Origin: Podocnemis expansa
Lineage: Eukaryota; Chordata; Testudines; Podocnemididae
Reading direction: 5' to 3'
NCBI GenBank assembly: GCA_007922195.1
Contig: ML682002.1
Location: 1,251,029 to 1,315,028 of the forward strand
DNA: 64,000 bases
A model generated the notes under the pieces. It worked only from the letters and a program-made list of their open reading frames with translations, was not told where the DNA came from and did no database searches. Positions 34,381 to 47,075 of this stretch are shown here, one piece after another (position 1 is the first letter of the stretch; the number at the start of each line of letters is the position of its first letter). A program made the position numbers and the translations under genes.

Positions 34381-36529
34381 AAAAAGGGAAACTTTTAATT
34401 TCTAAGAAGAGGTGAGAGTTTGGGTGAGGAGGTAGGAAATGATCCAAAGCTAACATTTTAAGAGAGGACATAGTGAAAAATTAACACATTATTTAGAAAG
34501 GTTCTAATAAGAATGTCTCCCATTCCCAAGGGACATTTATGTAGGCCTCTGTCTGCCCTTTATGTAGCAATAGCCATATTCTTTAAAGGGCTGCTCAAAT
34601 ATCCACGTACTCACCATTTGCACACATAATGCCAATATACATCATGCATTTGCACACTGCCGAATAAGATTAGGTGATGTAAATCTGGAGTAATCCTACT
34701 GACATCAATGGAGTTCAACCAGTGCAATTCTGATATAAGTTAGATCAGAAAACACCCCAGATATCTTTGCCTTAGAGGATCACAAAAGAGTAACATGAGT
34801 TAGGTGTTACGACTGGTGTGTGATCACAGCCCATATATAGTTGAAATGCCCCATCTCCACTTTAAAAACAAAGGAATCAGCAATAATCCCTCATAAAATT
34901 TGTTTCAACATTTTTGTCCGGGTTTGGCTGCTCTTAGGATTCTTCCATCAGGACTGCTCTGCCCAAACTTTAGATCCTCTCTTCCCAGAGAATCACCACT
35001 AACGTCCTTCTAGCCAGGATGGGTAACAAATCATTGACCTCAGTAAGTCAACAGAAAGAACCCACTTAAGACAACTGCCCACAGGGATTTTGGAGAAATC
35101 CTGCCAGTCTCTTATAATTTCCTATTCTATGTTCTTTTTCCACATTGCCACAACTTATGGCATAAATCCTATTTAGTGATGCCATTAACTTTTATGGCAT
35201 TACAGTGGTAAATGTTTATGACCAGTCTTTGCTGGATTAATCTTTAATGAAGTTTTCACTAACAAAAACAGAGCAGTCTTTGACCTGCATCTGCAGTAAC
35301 CCATTTGGAATATAAGTGCTATCACTTGTGCAAATTTACTGCATTCCTAGTTAGAGTTCACTCTTTGAGAATGATGTGTATTTCTTCAAATGGGCATCTG
35401 CAGCTTTAGCACCAACAAAAGGAGTGAGACAAAGAGATATCAAATCATTTTTCTTCTTCTTCATTCCAAAACTCAGTCATCTATTTAATGGTCAAAGAAA
35501 TGAAAAGGGAACTGTGAGTTTATTAACAAGTATCCTGCCAGGTATTCCATCAAAGTCCCTGCTGAGACCCAGCAATTAAAGTATGGAACAGGAGTTCATT
35601 TCACACCAGGAAGTGCAGAGACATTGTTTTTTTTAACAGTTGTTGTTATATTTCACTGTTTTTATGTTATATGGTAGGTTCTTAGGAGAAAACTCAACAG
35701 CATACTGAGAACTTCAGAAGGAATGGTATGGCACAGGAATCAGAAAATAATAGACAATAATATTATACCCTTTCTGTTGCTCTGCACTACAGCAAAACTG
35801 CATTCGAGCTGTACACTTAAACATGTCTGGTCCCAGTGCGTCATTCTGGATTCTTTCTGACTTCAGTGCTGATATTATTCCCCATGATCCCATGCACCAC
35901 TGTATGACTCCACTGATTTTAAAGGGCACTTTTACCAGGAATGAAACGGGCTGCTAACAGGTAATGTACATTTTCCCCTTTCCTAGTTCCATTCATTGCA
36001 CCTGGCTATACGCCTCCTTAAATAACCCACCACTATTGCTGCTTTTTGTAATAAGACAAGGTTACCATAGCTCTGCTGTTCAGATTCTCCATTCTAACCT
36101 TAGGGGGGCAGATCCTCACATGCTATAAAACAGTGTAACTTCACTGATGGCAGCTGGACCTCACCAGTTTACATCAACCAACCAAGGATCTAGCACATTA
36201 AATTCCCTTAATCTGTGTTAAAGGGCCATGCCCTCCAATTCTTTTCTCATTTTCACTGTATGATTATTTCCCTAGGAAACCAACAATCATTGTTCCCAAG
36301 GAGACTATTGAGCATACCTGCATGTATTTTTTTAATCGACAATCAGATACATTGGCAGGCTGAATTTCTATTATAAGCATAAAATAATCGATGAGTTTCC
36401 TTTCTCTGAAGCACCAGATACTAGACATCATCAGAGACAGGAGACCAAAGTATATAACTGATCTGAGTCAATCTGGTAATCCCTGTGTCCCTCTTTACAT
36501 CTTTTCCTCAAAAAAGATCCCCAAGCACT
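34381..36529. other. No recognisable gene or repeat
   Basis: About 2.1 kb. AT-rich, short frames only. Confidence 0.35.
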
Positions 36530-36537
36530 TTTTAGAC

Positions 36538-36735
36538 CAGTGGTTATGAACCTTTTCAACCTTTATTCAACCTCTTCCCTGGTCGCAACACATTTGGTGG
36601 CATATCACGAGCCTACAGGACACACCAGCGAGCCCACCCCAGGCCAATTTCAGCCATGCCCTGGCTCTCCTTGACACACTTACCACTGTGTGGTGACACT
36701 GTAATGTGCCCCAACACAGTGGTTGAGAACTACTG
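36538..36735. mobile_element. Short hAT MITE (TTCTCAA family)
   Basis: Ends CAGTGGTTATGAACC and GGTTGAGAACTACTG. Octamers TTTTAGAC (36530-36537) and TTCTAGAC (36736-36743) differ at one base. Confidence 0.86.
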
Positions 36736-36743
36736 TTCTAGAC

Positions 36744-38840
36744 TGCATTTGTACTAGGAAATTCTCCATTCATCATTGAGGTGCAGATTCCTCTTGAGAA
36801 GAATACAGCTGCAGCTTAGCACATAATGGTTTCAGGCAGGCGTGAGAAATACCATATCTTCACAAGAAATTTTACTACAAGTTAGGAAGGAAGAATATAA
36901 CCACCCAGGTCAGAAGCTGCCAGGACATGGGCACTAATGCCCCAAACCTTGTTAAAAGAACTGAAGGATCTTTAGCAAAGTAGGCAACCATTATCATGCC
37001 CTTGTCTAGAATTACACTGATCAACTCCCTTTCACCTTCCTTCCAATTGTTCCCAAAGCATGGAGGGGGCGTCCCAATACCCCCGCTGAAGACAAGTGGT
37101 CAGCACTTCCATTTTACATAGGCCTAACCCTGGCAGCTCTGGAGGTGTCTTATCTGTAGTAGCATGCAGACACATTGCCTCAAGGCTGATGGAAAAGGAA
37201 GAGTTCTACCTACTGAGCTTTTGCTACCACTGTCTGCACCACTCCTTTCCATGTTGGCCTCCTGCCCTCATGCTGACTTTAGGGACCTGTTTCAATCATA
37301 ATTAGGGAGACTTTCTTCTCATACTGCCCTCATAACCACAGTATCTGAGTGTCCATTGGCATCTCAGCCAACAATAGCAAAGCTGCCCCCTGACATACAA
37401 CCATAAACTCACAATTTCTTTTCTTCATAGCTTTAAAGTCTTCCCACAGACATGCACCCCTAGGCTCAATTCAGCCCATATCTACAGAAGGTAGATGCAC
37501 CAGGTTATGAGACCTCAAGGAGGAGGGGGGACAAACAAGCTCTGCAGGCACAACAACTCTTTTGGAGTGACATTTGGAAGGCAAGAACAGGAAGCACTTA
37601 ACAAGTGAGCTGAACTGATTTTGGAAGCCTCTGGGACATCGGGTACTCCTTGCAGTCCATGTTAGCAGGCTAGTATATGAAGACATGAGACGCGCAAGGA
37701 ATCAGTGACTCCAAAGGTGCATTCAGTGCCAGGTGGTACTATTCTAACTCAATTATTGGTGAAACTCCTCTACTTGGGGTGGGGGATATTATCTAATAAT
37801 AAAGCAGCCTTCCATGGGAATGATGGGCCTGGAAGGATGGTAAGGATGATGATGGTGGTTCTGTCTAAGTCAAGAGTGTGCAAGTTCCTCTCGTGAATTC
37901 ACGTCAGCCCTGTTGGTTTTTAGCTGATGGTGTCTGCGCTGGAAAAACACCTTGTCTCAATGGCCTCTAAGCACAAGGGGTTCAATTCTGTCAGCCTTTG
38001 TGTGTCGCCGTGACTGAAATCAGCTATGCTACTTGCAAGGAAATGTCTTACTTAGGGTCAAGAAAGGTGATAGAATTGGGTGCATGTACTGTATGAATGT
38101 TCCATGCCAGATCTTTGAAACCTGAAAGGAGAGAAGATAATCCTTTTATTCGTGCACAGACTCCCCTTTGCCCTGTTGCACATGAGGCGACTTCTGTTCA
38201 TTCGGCACAAAAAGTTTGACTTCATTGTAAGTTGTCTCCATAATGGCATCAACTTTTTGATCATTTTATGACAGGTTACTCTTTGTCCACAATGATTTCA
38301 TTTCCCATCAACCCCCACGGAGTTCCAGTTTCAGATGTACCTTGAACTTTCACCATGGTGTTGCCCAGTGTATGGCTGAACCACCATAGTTATCTCGGTC
38401 ACTTACTGAGTCTGCTGTTTGCTCCCCCTGTGGCACAATGTTTTCTCAATGCTCACATGAGCCCTCCAATAAATTACTAAGGCTCTTCTTTGGCATGGTC
38501 TACACCTTGTTGTGGGGTTCCCAACGTGTGACCCACCTGGAAGGTGCCTCCTGATGATGATACTGGGGAGTTGCTCAAGTGGCTCTGCCTGGTGGTCAGC
38601 GCTCCACATCTTCACATGCCAGACTTCTGATCACAAGTCCGTCCTGGGATCTCAGTTCTCTGGCTGAGTCTTGATAGCCCACCACTTTCTGGGTTACTGC
38701 TGGCTCCTACTGGCCTCTGATTAAAATAGTCTCCAGCTTGCAAGCCCAATACTGTGTCCAGCACCTGTGCCCCTCCTGGCACTCTCACCATTGGAGTCCT
38801 GCTGCCATCAGTTGTTGATTTCCAAAGGAAAGTTCACCTA
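36744..38840. other. No recognisable gene or repeat
   Basis: About 2.1 kb. Several 60-75-codon frames, none with a known motif. Confidence 0.35.
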
Positions 38841-38950
38841 TCTTCGAAGCATCTGATGAAGTGGGATTTTCTCCCACAAAAGGTCATGCGAAAAATAAAT
38901 CTGTTAGTCTTTAAGTGCCACACGACTCCTTGGTTTTTTGTTTTTTTTTC
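38841..38950 (+). mobile_element. Penelope-like 3' tail
   Basis: TCTTCGAAGCATCTGATGAA, stem-loop GTGGGATTTTCTCCCAC, AAAAGGTCATGCG, AAATCTGTTAGTC and CCACACGACTCCTTGG. The ACACGACTCC variant is shared with 42301-42517. Confidence 0.82.
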
Positions 38951-39944
38951 ATCAGTTGTTGATCTCCCAGCCTCCTGACTGCTGCTTTGGCCATTCTTTC
39001 AGTAGGTTACAGCCTCAGGATTTCCATCCTTGGTCAGCCCACCGTGCACACAGTCAGAGTTCTTGAAGGTCCTGTCCCTTCCAGTCTGCTAGTCAAGGAG
39101 AGACCTTCTCCCTGTACTGCATATGCCCAGACTGAGCAGCTAGCTTTGCTTCTCCTTCTCCTTCCTTTATACAGGGAAACTACTTTCTGATTGGCTTCCT
39201 CTGCCACAGCCTCCCATTGGCTGCAGTTCACTGGGCCTTTTAACCATCAGTGTGCCAGTGTGGGGCAACTGCCCTGTCACATGCCTCCTTAATTAGCATA
39301 GCGCTTTGTTGATGAGAACATATTCTCATCAGTGCAGCTCAGTGAAAATGGCACACTAAAGGAAAGTAATGTAAGCACAATGCACAACCTTTCCTTATTC
39401 TAATAACAATCTTAAACCATCCCATGTCTCTGTTCTCAGTCCTGATGATGCACCCAGACTTGTCTTGAAAAGGTTTTGTGATACAGCCAGGGCAGAGGTC
39501 TGTAGGAGAGTGGTAGAAAGGAGGTATGTAAGCCCCCAAATGCTCCAGGTGCCGTTCCCTGCAGATTAGCTAGAGTTAATAGAGGGCAAATTAGGAACAG
39601 CTCAGGCCAATCAAGGCCCAGCCAGGTGCCTGATAAAAACCTCCTGCTCCAGACAGAGGGGATACAAGGTGGAAGAGGAGCAGAGGTGCTGTGTGATGTG
39701 GAGGAGTGCAGTGTAGAGGAGCTGGAAGGTACAGGACCATGGAGGAGGAAAACCTGCAAAGCAGAGTGAAGATGCACCCTATGCATGGAGGCCTGAGAGA
39801 CGAGGCCCTGACCAGGCAGAGAGGGGGGAAGGAATGAGGCACCGAAGGAGCAGAGGGTGAAATAGCCCAGGGGAAAGAGTTGAAGTGCTGGAAATGGTCA
39901 GCAATGTAGAGCTGCTATTTATGAGGCACTGGAGCTGGGACCTG
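38951..39944. other. No recognisable gene
   Basis: About 1 kb. Purine-rich at 39640-39880, giving pyrimidine-rich frames on the other strand. Phrases such as GCTCAGGCCAATCAAGGCCC and CCTGATAAAAACCTCC could belong to an LTR or other old repeat, but I cannot place them. Confidence 0.3.
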
Positions 39945-40125
39945 GAGCTGTGGGTGGGCCTGGGTCCCTGTCTTCGCCACAGGACATTACTGGAGGGACC
40001 TCGCTCAGAGATGGTTTAACTGGGGTTGCCCTGACTCACTTCCAAAAAAAAGCATGAGACTCACCAGAGGAAAGCCTGTAGTTTGCCACACTTTTATCAA
40101 ATTAGCAATCTTTGATGGAACTTTG
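39945..40125 (+). repeat. Unclassified repeat, copy 1
   Basis: Shares GCCTGGGTCCC, GGACATTACTGGAGGGACC, GGAAAGCC and TTTGCCACACTTTTATCAAA with 42545-42733, in the same orientation 2.6 kb away. Confidence 0.7.
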
Positions 40126-40752
40126 TTTTAAAAATTCTTCTAGAAACTTCTCCTTGGACATTACCAATGATGAGAACATAGTATTCTGTAGTAAGTCATC
40201 TCAAGGTGAAAATCTGATCTGATCTGAACCTGACTTACTGCTTGAAATCCAGCCTGTTCCTCCCTGAGTACTTTGCAGACTTCAGTTTCAACCTCTTCAA
40301 AATGATAAGGCAAGAAACTTTTCCAGGTGTGTCACCCCTTTCTAGTTATCACACAAATTATTACCCTGGCAGCTACTCTCAGGTTTCCAGTCACCTAATC
40401 ATTGCTTTACTAGGGTATCTTCAGGTGGAACATTTCCCTGTCTTTGTTGTCATATTTCCAGCACAAGACAATCTGCCTGTGCAAACCTGCATGCTTTCTC
40501 TTCAGAGACCGATAACTGCCCCTAGTTAAGCTACCACACAGCTCTTTCTGTTCAAGCTTATTTATGCATTGTGTAAAAGTATTACCGAGTAAACATATTA
40601 AAATAACATGCATGCTAACATGGTTACTGGAGATCACCCCAACTCTGAAATGGATTGTCACAACTACAGTCCGTCAGAACCCACAAATGGTCTCTGTTAT
40701 GGCTGCAACTTCATAACAGCCTTGACTCAGTGACTAGCTAGTCCTATGGGGC
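40126..40752. other. No recognisable feature
   Basis: About 630 bases. No family recognised. Confidence 0.35.
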
Positions 40753-40760
40753 CTCAGTAG

Positions 40761-41294
40761 CAGGGCTAGATTAAGGCCCTAGGTGGCCTGGGGCTGCCTA
40801 TGCTTGTGGCCCCCCCCTACCATTGTGGTGATGCCCCACCTGGGGTGGAGCAGTCTGGCTCCTCTGGTGTTGCAGAGAGGGGCCTGGGCCTCTGGGTGCT
40901 GTGGGGGAGCAGGGTTCGGGGGGTGCTGTTGGGGCAATATGGGGTCCTGGACTTGTGGCCCAGTGGACAGTGCGGTGGGGGGCGCATGGCATAGCTGGTG
41001 CTTTGGAGGGTCTGTGGTCCACGGCCCAGTGCTGCTACGGGGGCAGAGTAAGGAGCCTGTGACCCAGTCAGCTGTCGGGGGTCCTTGGGTCAGAGACTAT
41101 GGCGTTGCTGCCCTACTCCAGAGCCGGCTGGTCTGGAGCAGACCAACCAGCCTGGAAGCAGGGCAACCAAGCTAATGGTGGGCGGCTGCAGCATGACACT
41201 CGGACAAAGCTGGATTTTGTTGGGACCATGGGGTCCCCCTTTAACCAGGCCCCAAGGCTGCAGCCCCTAAAGCCCCTGCCTTGGTCCAGCCCTG
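40761..41294. mobile_element. Non-autonomous hAT element
   Basis: Inverted ends CAGGGCTAGATTAAGG and CCTTGGTCCAGCCCTG. Octamers CTCAGTAG and GTTAGTAG agree at six of eight. The GC-rich interior produces a 130-codon glycine/tryptophan-rich frame that is not a real gene. Confidence 0.8.
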
Positions 41295-41302
41295 GTTAGT
41301 AG

Positions 41303-42300
41303 GTCAACTTCTTCCAACCCTTTGCTAAGGATTGGATCTCTCCATGGACCAGGGGTCCTGTCTGTTTGCTGGACCAGGAAGAAGGTCTTGAGTCACCTTA
41401 AACTAAGGCTATTTATTCACATGTATCATCACCAAAAGTCCTTTGAAGTTTCGAATACTTTCCAGAGATTGCATTAGTCAGTCCCTTAGAGAAATTACAT
41501 ACAGTAACACATGCACAATTCAATTTTTAAGACACTGAGCCCCAAAGGTAGTGAACTTAATTCAATAAAGTTTATCATAATTCCATAAAGTTTGTCCAGT
41601 ATATTGTCATATCTGTCACAGCCTCTTCTCCAGTCGTTAGGATAGATCTCCTTTCCCCAAATCAGTCTATAAAACCTGCACATGTAATTCATCATCTCTT
41701 TCTCTCCAGTTTCTAACATTTCAGCAGCTCTCTTATCATAGATAATATTACCACTCTTTGTTGGTTTATATCTTTATTTACTTCCTGAAGGTGATTACTT
41801 CTAGTGATGTAGGTAAGCCCAGGTAAGTTCACATTTCTTGAACTTACATATCAGTGTGTGTCAGGTTCTGGATGGTTGACCACAGCCTGGAGATGTTCCA
41901 GCCAATAGGCTGTCTGTCCTGCCTCTGTTGTTTTATTCATATCCACCTCAATCCTTCCCAGTGCCACAAAAGTTCAAGTACTATGATATCAATTGCCTGA
42001 ATATTAAAAACCTTTTTTAGAATCCCATCTCTTCTATGCTTTCACAACTTCTTTTATGTTGTTTTCCACCCCTTCTCCCTCTTTTGGCTAATCTTTTAAC
42101 TTTCTTGTCTTTGCCTTCATATTCTTGTTGCAGAATAGCTTTTACTGCTGTGTCATTCTGTGTTGAATTCTCTTCTTTGTTTCCTCCCTTCCTCCATATA
42201 TTTGGTTGAAGCTATTCTTTCTTACATCTTCTCACCACAAGTTGCAGTCCTGGATGCATCTATCCTTGCTTGTTTGAAATACTGCAATTATTTTTCTTTA
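41303..42300. other. No recognisable feature
   Basis: About 1 kb. A few phrases resemble old antisense repeat tails. None can be placed. Confidence 0.3.
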
Positions 42301-42517
42301 AAAAAACCCAAGGAGTCGTGTGGCACCTTAAGACTAACAGATTTATTTTTTGCATGAGCTTTCATGGGAGAAAATCCCACTTTGTTCGAAGCATCTGACA
42401 AAGTGGGATTTTCTCCCATGAAACCTCATGCGAAAAATAAATCTGTCAGTCTTAAGGTGCCACACGACTCCTTGTTTTTATGGCTGGACTAGACTAACAC
42501 AGCTATCCCTTTGGAAA
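42301..42517. mobile_element. Inverted pair of Penelope-like tails with near-identical arms
   Basis: Minus half 42301 to about 42388 and plus half about 42389-42517. The arms agree at about nine of ten bases by eye and share the rare CACACGACTCC variant, so both seem to come from one source molecule. Core TCTGACAAAGTGGG, a stem-loop, CATGAAACCTCATGC. Confidence 0.85.
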
Positions 42518-42544
42518 TATGTTTCTCTATCATCCATCAGTGTT

Positions 42545-42733
42545 GAAACATGGAGTAGTGGGCAGGCCTGGGTCCCCCTGCCCCCATAGGACATTATTGG
42601 AGGGACCCTTCTCAGACATGGGGTAAGTGGGAGTGCCCTGTCTCAGTATCAGAAAGAAGAGCAAGGCCCACCAGTGGAAAGCCCATCGTTTGCCACACTT
42701 TTATCAAATTAACAATCTTTGCTGAAGCTTTGT
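42545..42733 (+). repeat. Unclassified repeat, copy 2
   Basis: See 39945-40125. This copy has GGCCTGGGTCCCCCTGCCCC and TCAAATTAACAATCTTTGC. Confidence 0.7.
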
Positions 42734-43772
42734 GTCTACATTGTTGTTAATCCAAAGGTAAATTGCAGCTTGACATATGCCTTCACTGATGGGTCTGCTA
42801 ACTCTCTAGCATCCCAAAAACTCTGTCTTGCTTTGTGTTACATTCTTTAATTCTATTTTGATTGTCCCTGTAAGAAGATAGTGGATCTGTGTATTCACCT
42901 CTCCCACCAGGAAGATAATTGTGTCTTATTTACTGATCTTGCAAAGGGCCCTATGCAAGCTTTGACTTGTTCACCACTGTTGTTTGTTGTCACATACCAC
43001 TGAAAAGGTGTGACTTTTGCATGGCTCTTTACAAAGTGAGCAGCTAGTGTTCTTGAAATTTATAGGTTTAAGATTTTTTTTGTGCTTCAGTAGCTTTCTT
43101 GATGGTTAATAAAGCTATACCTCCCTGATGTCTGCATTCTTCTCTTCCAAAATGTAAAACAGTTGTGCTTGCTGATGACTGATGATAGTTTGCCTCGTCT
43201 AGTCCATCTCATCACACTTAAGGAAAGCAAACCTGGGCCAAAGACTTTCACCTCTCTGATCACTTGTGTCAGAGTTCTTGTAAACCAAAGTGCACTAATG
43301 TTCTAACACCCAAATCTTGTCTCGGCCTTAGCTGTGAAGATGCCCTGTTTCAGAGGAACTTCCTTTGATTTCCCACCATCATAGGGTCAGCTGCATTTAC
43401 TTATTGATCAGCACAGACTTGTCCTTCAGACTGTCGTTCCGCATAGCTGATGTTTGTAGTTGCATTTCTATGACCTATTTGTCTCATTTTTCAGTTGTTT
43501 CAGAAAATATTTCATACAAACAGGTTGTTAACCTGACTCAGAACCCCACCAGGAGAACAGGTGGACCTCCTTTAGTCTGGCTTCTACTTGTCTAGCTGGG
43601 GAGACCTTACTAGTAGGTCTTATGCCCACCCACACAGCAGGATCATCAGAGTGTGAAAGCCTTCCTATTATGTCAAGGCACAGGCTACACTCTCTGCCTC
43701 CCCGTGGTTAACTGTGCTGTACGCTACACTTCCACGGTCTGCAGAATGAGGTCTCTTTTCTCTCCGATAGGA
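42734..43772. other. No recognisable feature
   Basis: About 1 kb, with frames under 80 codons and no repeat recognised. Confidence 0.35.
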
Positions 43773-44105
43773 AGGCAGTGTTTTCTAGAGGCTAAACCAC
43801 TGGGCTAGTAGCCAGAGGACCCAGCATCTGTTCTTGGCTCTGCTGTTGGCTAAAGTGAGACTTTGCACAAGTCACTTCCTTTTGTTTGGCCTCTCTTTTC
43901 TCTTCCCACCCTTTTTCTGGCTGACCTGCTTACGTATGATCTTTTCACATGTCACATCTTGGGAGGGAGGTTTGCAGAAAGTGTAGACAAACCTAAGCTC
44001 TCTTTGGTCTTGCTAGATCATAGAAATAACTATATATTTGTACAGGGCCTACCACAATGAGGTCCTGAGCTCATTCAAGGGCTCTACTGTAACAGAAATA
44101 ACTTA
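43773..44105 (+). repeat. MIR-type CORE-SINE, nearly complete
   Basis: Starts GGCAGTGTTTTCTAGAGGCT, has GGGCTAGTAGCCAGAGGACC and GCACAAGTCACTTCC, and ends TTTGTACAGGGCCTACCACA, then CTCTACTGTAACAGAAATA. The best MIR-like copy in the window, about 330 bp including internal expansion. Confidence 0.78.
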
Positions 44106-44654
44106 CAATTAAAGGACAGCTGATTGAGATTCCATGTCCATTGTGGCATTCCCCATTGTATAATCAGGACTGTTGAATAGCTGTGTCCCCTTTGTTTTCT
44201 AGCCTGTGGCACTGTTTACGCTGCTCTGTTGTCAGAGCATCCACTCCTGACCTCCTCACGCTGCCTTTCAGTATGCAAAGTCACTCCAGCTAAATACATG
44301 GAGTGCTCTGGCCCACCACTCATAAATTACATACACCCACCAATTTTTAGTTCCAGCTTAGTCTCCCCTGACCCCCAGAAATGTGTGTCTTTTACTGCTC
44401 AGTTCCCTCTGAACAATGCGAGCTTACAGAAAAGCAGTCATTTCATCAAAGGAAAATGATATAAGTGCCTTTTTTGTTATCCCAAATGGAGTTTCTCACA
44501 TGCTTTAACCCAAACACACTGGTAAAAATAAAACAGCAAGGTAAGTTTATTAACTACCAAAAAGTAGATTTTAAGGTATTGCAAGTGATGATGCGTAAAA
44601 GTTGGAAATGGTTACTAAAGAAAATAAAAGGGTAAAACACAAGTTAACAAGCTA
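44106..44654. other. No gene; possible old repeat
   Basis: About 550 bases. AAGGTAAGTTTATTAACTAC near 44540 looks like an antisense retroelement tail, but this is not secure. Confidence 0.3.
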
Positions 44655-45072
44655 AATAAACAAGGAGTCTCGTGGCATTTTCAAAGAATAACAAATTTAT
44701 ATATCACATGAGTTGTCGTGGGAGAAAGTCCCACTTCTCCCATTTATCGCATGAACTTTCATGGGCAAAAATCCCTTCTCCTCAAACACTTTGAGGATGG
44801 GGGAACTTACAGAATGGAAGGAAAATATATGCAGGGAAGTGTAAGTAATCAGTGAACTGATTTGCTGTAGCAATCTGATCTGATCCTATGACTTACTCTT
44901 CCCTGCATATAATTTTCTCCCATTCTGTAAGTTCTCTATCTTCAAAGTATTAGAGGAGATGGGATTTTCTCCCATGAAACTCATGTGATAAATAAATTTG
45001 TTAGTCTTTAAAAGTGCTACAGGACTCCTTGTTTATTTTGCTGAACCAGATTAACACGGCTGCCCCCCTGGA
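44655..45072. mobile_element. Inverted Penelope-like copies with an internal duplication
   Basis: Minus half 44655 to about 44850 and plus half about 44851-45072, ending GATTAACACGGCTGCCCCCC. The minus half contains the hairpin core twice in tandem (around 44716-44740 and 44749-44775). The plus half has GTATTAGAGGAGATGGG in place of CATCTGATGAAGTGGG. Confidence 0.8.
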
Positions 45073-45560
45073 ACTTGACAAGCTAAGTGAACTTAAAAGC
45101 ACAAGATTTTGTCTCACATACGCTGTTGTAAATTTGACTGGTTGAATCATCATTCTGCATGCAGACCTTTCCCCTTACTTCAATTCTTTGGGAGCCGCTG
45201 ATGTCATGAGCAGAGATGAAGGAGGGGAAAGAATGGTTGTGTTTTATAGATTTTTATATTTTATAGATCCTCTATTCTTATAAACTCCCTCCTCTCTCTG
45301 AAGATGATCGCCCGCCGGGGTACAGGTGACAAGTCATTTTTTTGTGGATGTGAGGACCAGATAGTCCCTGTGACGAAATGTAAATTTATTTTTCATACCT
45401 TCCAATTGCTGGAGAAGGCTCTTAAGCAGGCAATAGCCCTTTAACACGTGTTTGGGATGCTAGTGTTTCTTTGCCTTGGAAAAACTGGTTTTTGGGTCTT
45501 ACCCAAAATTACGACATAGTTCAGTAACAATCATACATTACCTTTCATGGTGAAAATTTC
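45073..45560. other. No recognisable feature
   Basis: About 490 bases between two Penelope copies. Confidence 0.35.
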
Positions 45561-45785
45561 TAGAGGGGTAGCTCTGTTAGTCTGTTGTACAGTAAAAACA
45601 ACAAGAGTCCTGTGGCATCTTAACAGCTAACAGATTTCTTTGGGCATAAGCTTTTGTGGGCTCCAACCCACTTCATCAAATGCAGCTTGGCTCTGACAAA
45701 AGTGGGTTGGGGCCCATGAAAGTTTATACCTGATGAAATATATTAGTCTTTAAGGTGCCACAGGACTCTCATTGTTTTCAGTCAC
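45561..45785. mobile_element. Inverted pair of Penelope-like 3' tails
   Basis: Minus half TAGAGGGGTAGCTCTGTTAG and AGAGTCCTGTGGCATC, plus half TCTGACAAAAGTGGGTTGGG, TATTAGTCTTTAAGGTGCCA and CAGGACTCTCATTG. The junction is near 45685. Confidence 0.82.
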
Positions 45786-45947
45786 AGAGTAGAATTATAT
45801 AACTTGTCATATAGTGTCATGACACACATTTTAACAAGACAATGATATTCAGCAGATTTTGATTTTTTCAAATGATATTTCACAAGGTGTACTTTATACA
45901 AAATGTATCATAAACTAGAAAGAGTGGTGAACATCATAATGTAGACC

Positions 45948-46124
45948 AGGGGTAATCAATCAATTATTTCTGCCAGGGTCCAAATTTCTTAGTTTAGGTA
46001 TAGTCAAAGTCCAGACTCCAGATAAAATAATAACAATAATAAGTAACTACAAAGATTTTGGGGTCTGTTCAAAAGCATCTAGCAGTTTGGATTTAACCCA
46101 CAGTCAGCCTGTTGGCTATCCCCG
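45948..46124. mobile_element. Short hAT-type MITE
   Basis: Ends AGGGGTAATCAATCAATT and GTTGGCTATCCCCG. Octamers TGTAGACC (45940-45947) and TGTAGATC (46125-46132) differ at one base. Confidence 0.65.
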
Positions 46125-46132
46125 TGTAGATC

Positions 46133-47075
46133 ACCACTTCCGTATAACTAAGAGCTATACAACAGGCCTTTCTCACCTTCCTCCTACTCAGTGTAACAGC
46201 TAGTACTTTTCCATATAAAAAATACCATGTCGTACTTCAGAAAAGTTTGGCTCCAGCTCCAAACTTCATGGCAGGGCTCTATGTATAGAGGGATGGTTTT
46301 TTTTCAAACTGGCAACATTTTCAACACTATCCTACCTGTCTAAAAGAAATATACTAGAAAAAAATCCCCCTCCAACATCTGGGGAAACAACAAGCTGGAG
46401 CTGCTCACCTCAGACTTTGTAAGGCTGGAGGGCTGTGAGTAAACACAGATAACAGCTGTTTCAGCTGGGTTGGTTGAATCAATCAGTCTCAAGTTACTTG
46501 GCTTTAAGTAAAAGCTGCAGACCTGCAAACACACACACACACACACACTCTCTAAGAAGATATGGTGGAGTTTTCCATAAGGAACAACATACTGCATTCC
46601 CATCCAACCAGCAAAATCCTAATTCAGTCTAATGTCAGTCTGATGAAGAAAGGGACTGACAAGCTCACAATGATGAGATGTGTGTTTGTGTGCCTGTCAG
46701 AAAAGATTTATAACAGCCCATGCAATGTTAGCATCATTTCATTCCCAGAGAATTGCAAGATGGAGGGGAGAAGAAAAAAAAAAAAACAAGTGGAAATGCT
46801 TGATTGCCAGATGCTTGTTCTGTTGTATTTGTAGGTAAACTAAATTGCCACCCTCACTTGTTATATAATGTCTGATTGTTAGCAGTCGTTATAGTAGCAA
46901 GCAAACCTGATATAAATGAGAAATAATGAAACCACAGACTGTCTTTTTCTCCTGTAAAGGGACACAGTTAACAGACAACTGTAGTCTACCAGCTGTTAAC
47001 AATGGAAGAGTTTTTGAACAACAGCATGAATAGATTATTTAGCAACTGAAAATAAAAACCAGACTGGATTGTCTC
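46133..47075. other. No gene; (CA)n run
   Basis: An AC dinucleotide run lies at about 46528-46549. The rest shows only short frames. Confidence 0.45.

Noticed and set aside
40783..41175. 130-codon Gly/Trp-rich frame
   Set aside because: Inside the GC-rich interior of a non-autonomous hAT element and matching no transposase.
212..45785. tRNA-derived tortoise SINE as the identity of the GTGGG...CCCAC tails
   Set aside because: No tRNA-like head or A/B boxes seen, and longer copies carry Penelope-type coding sequence. The classic turtle SINE has a CR1-like tail instead.
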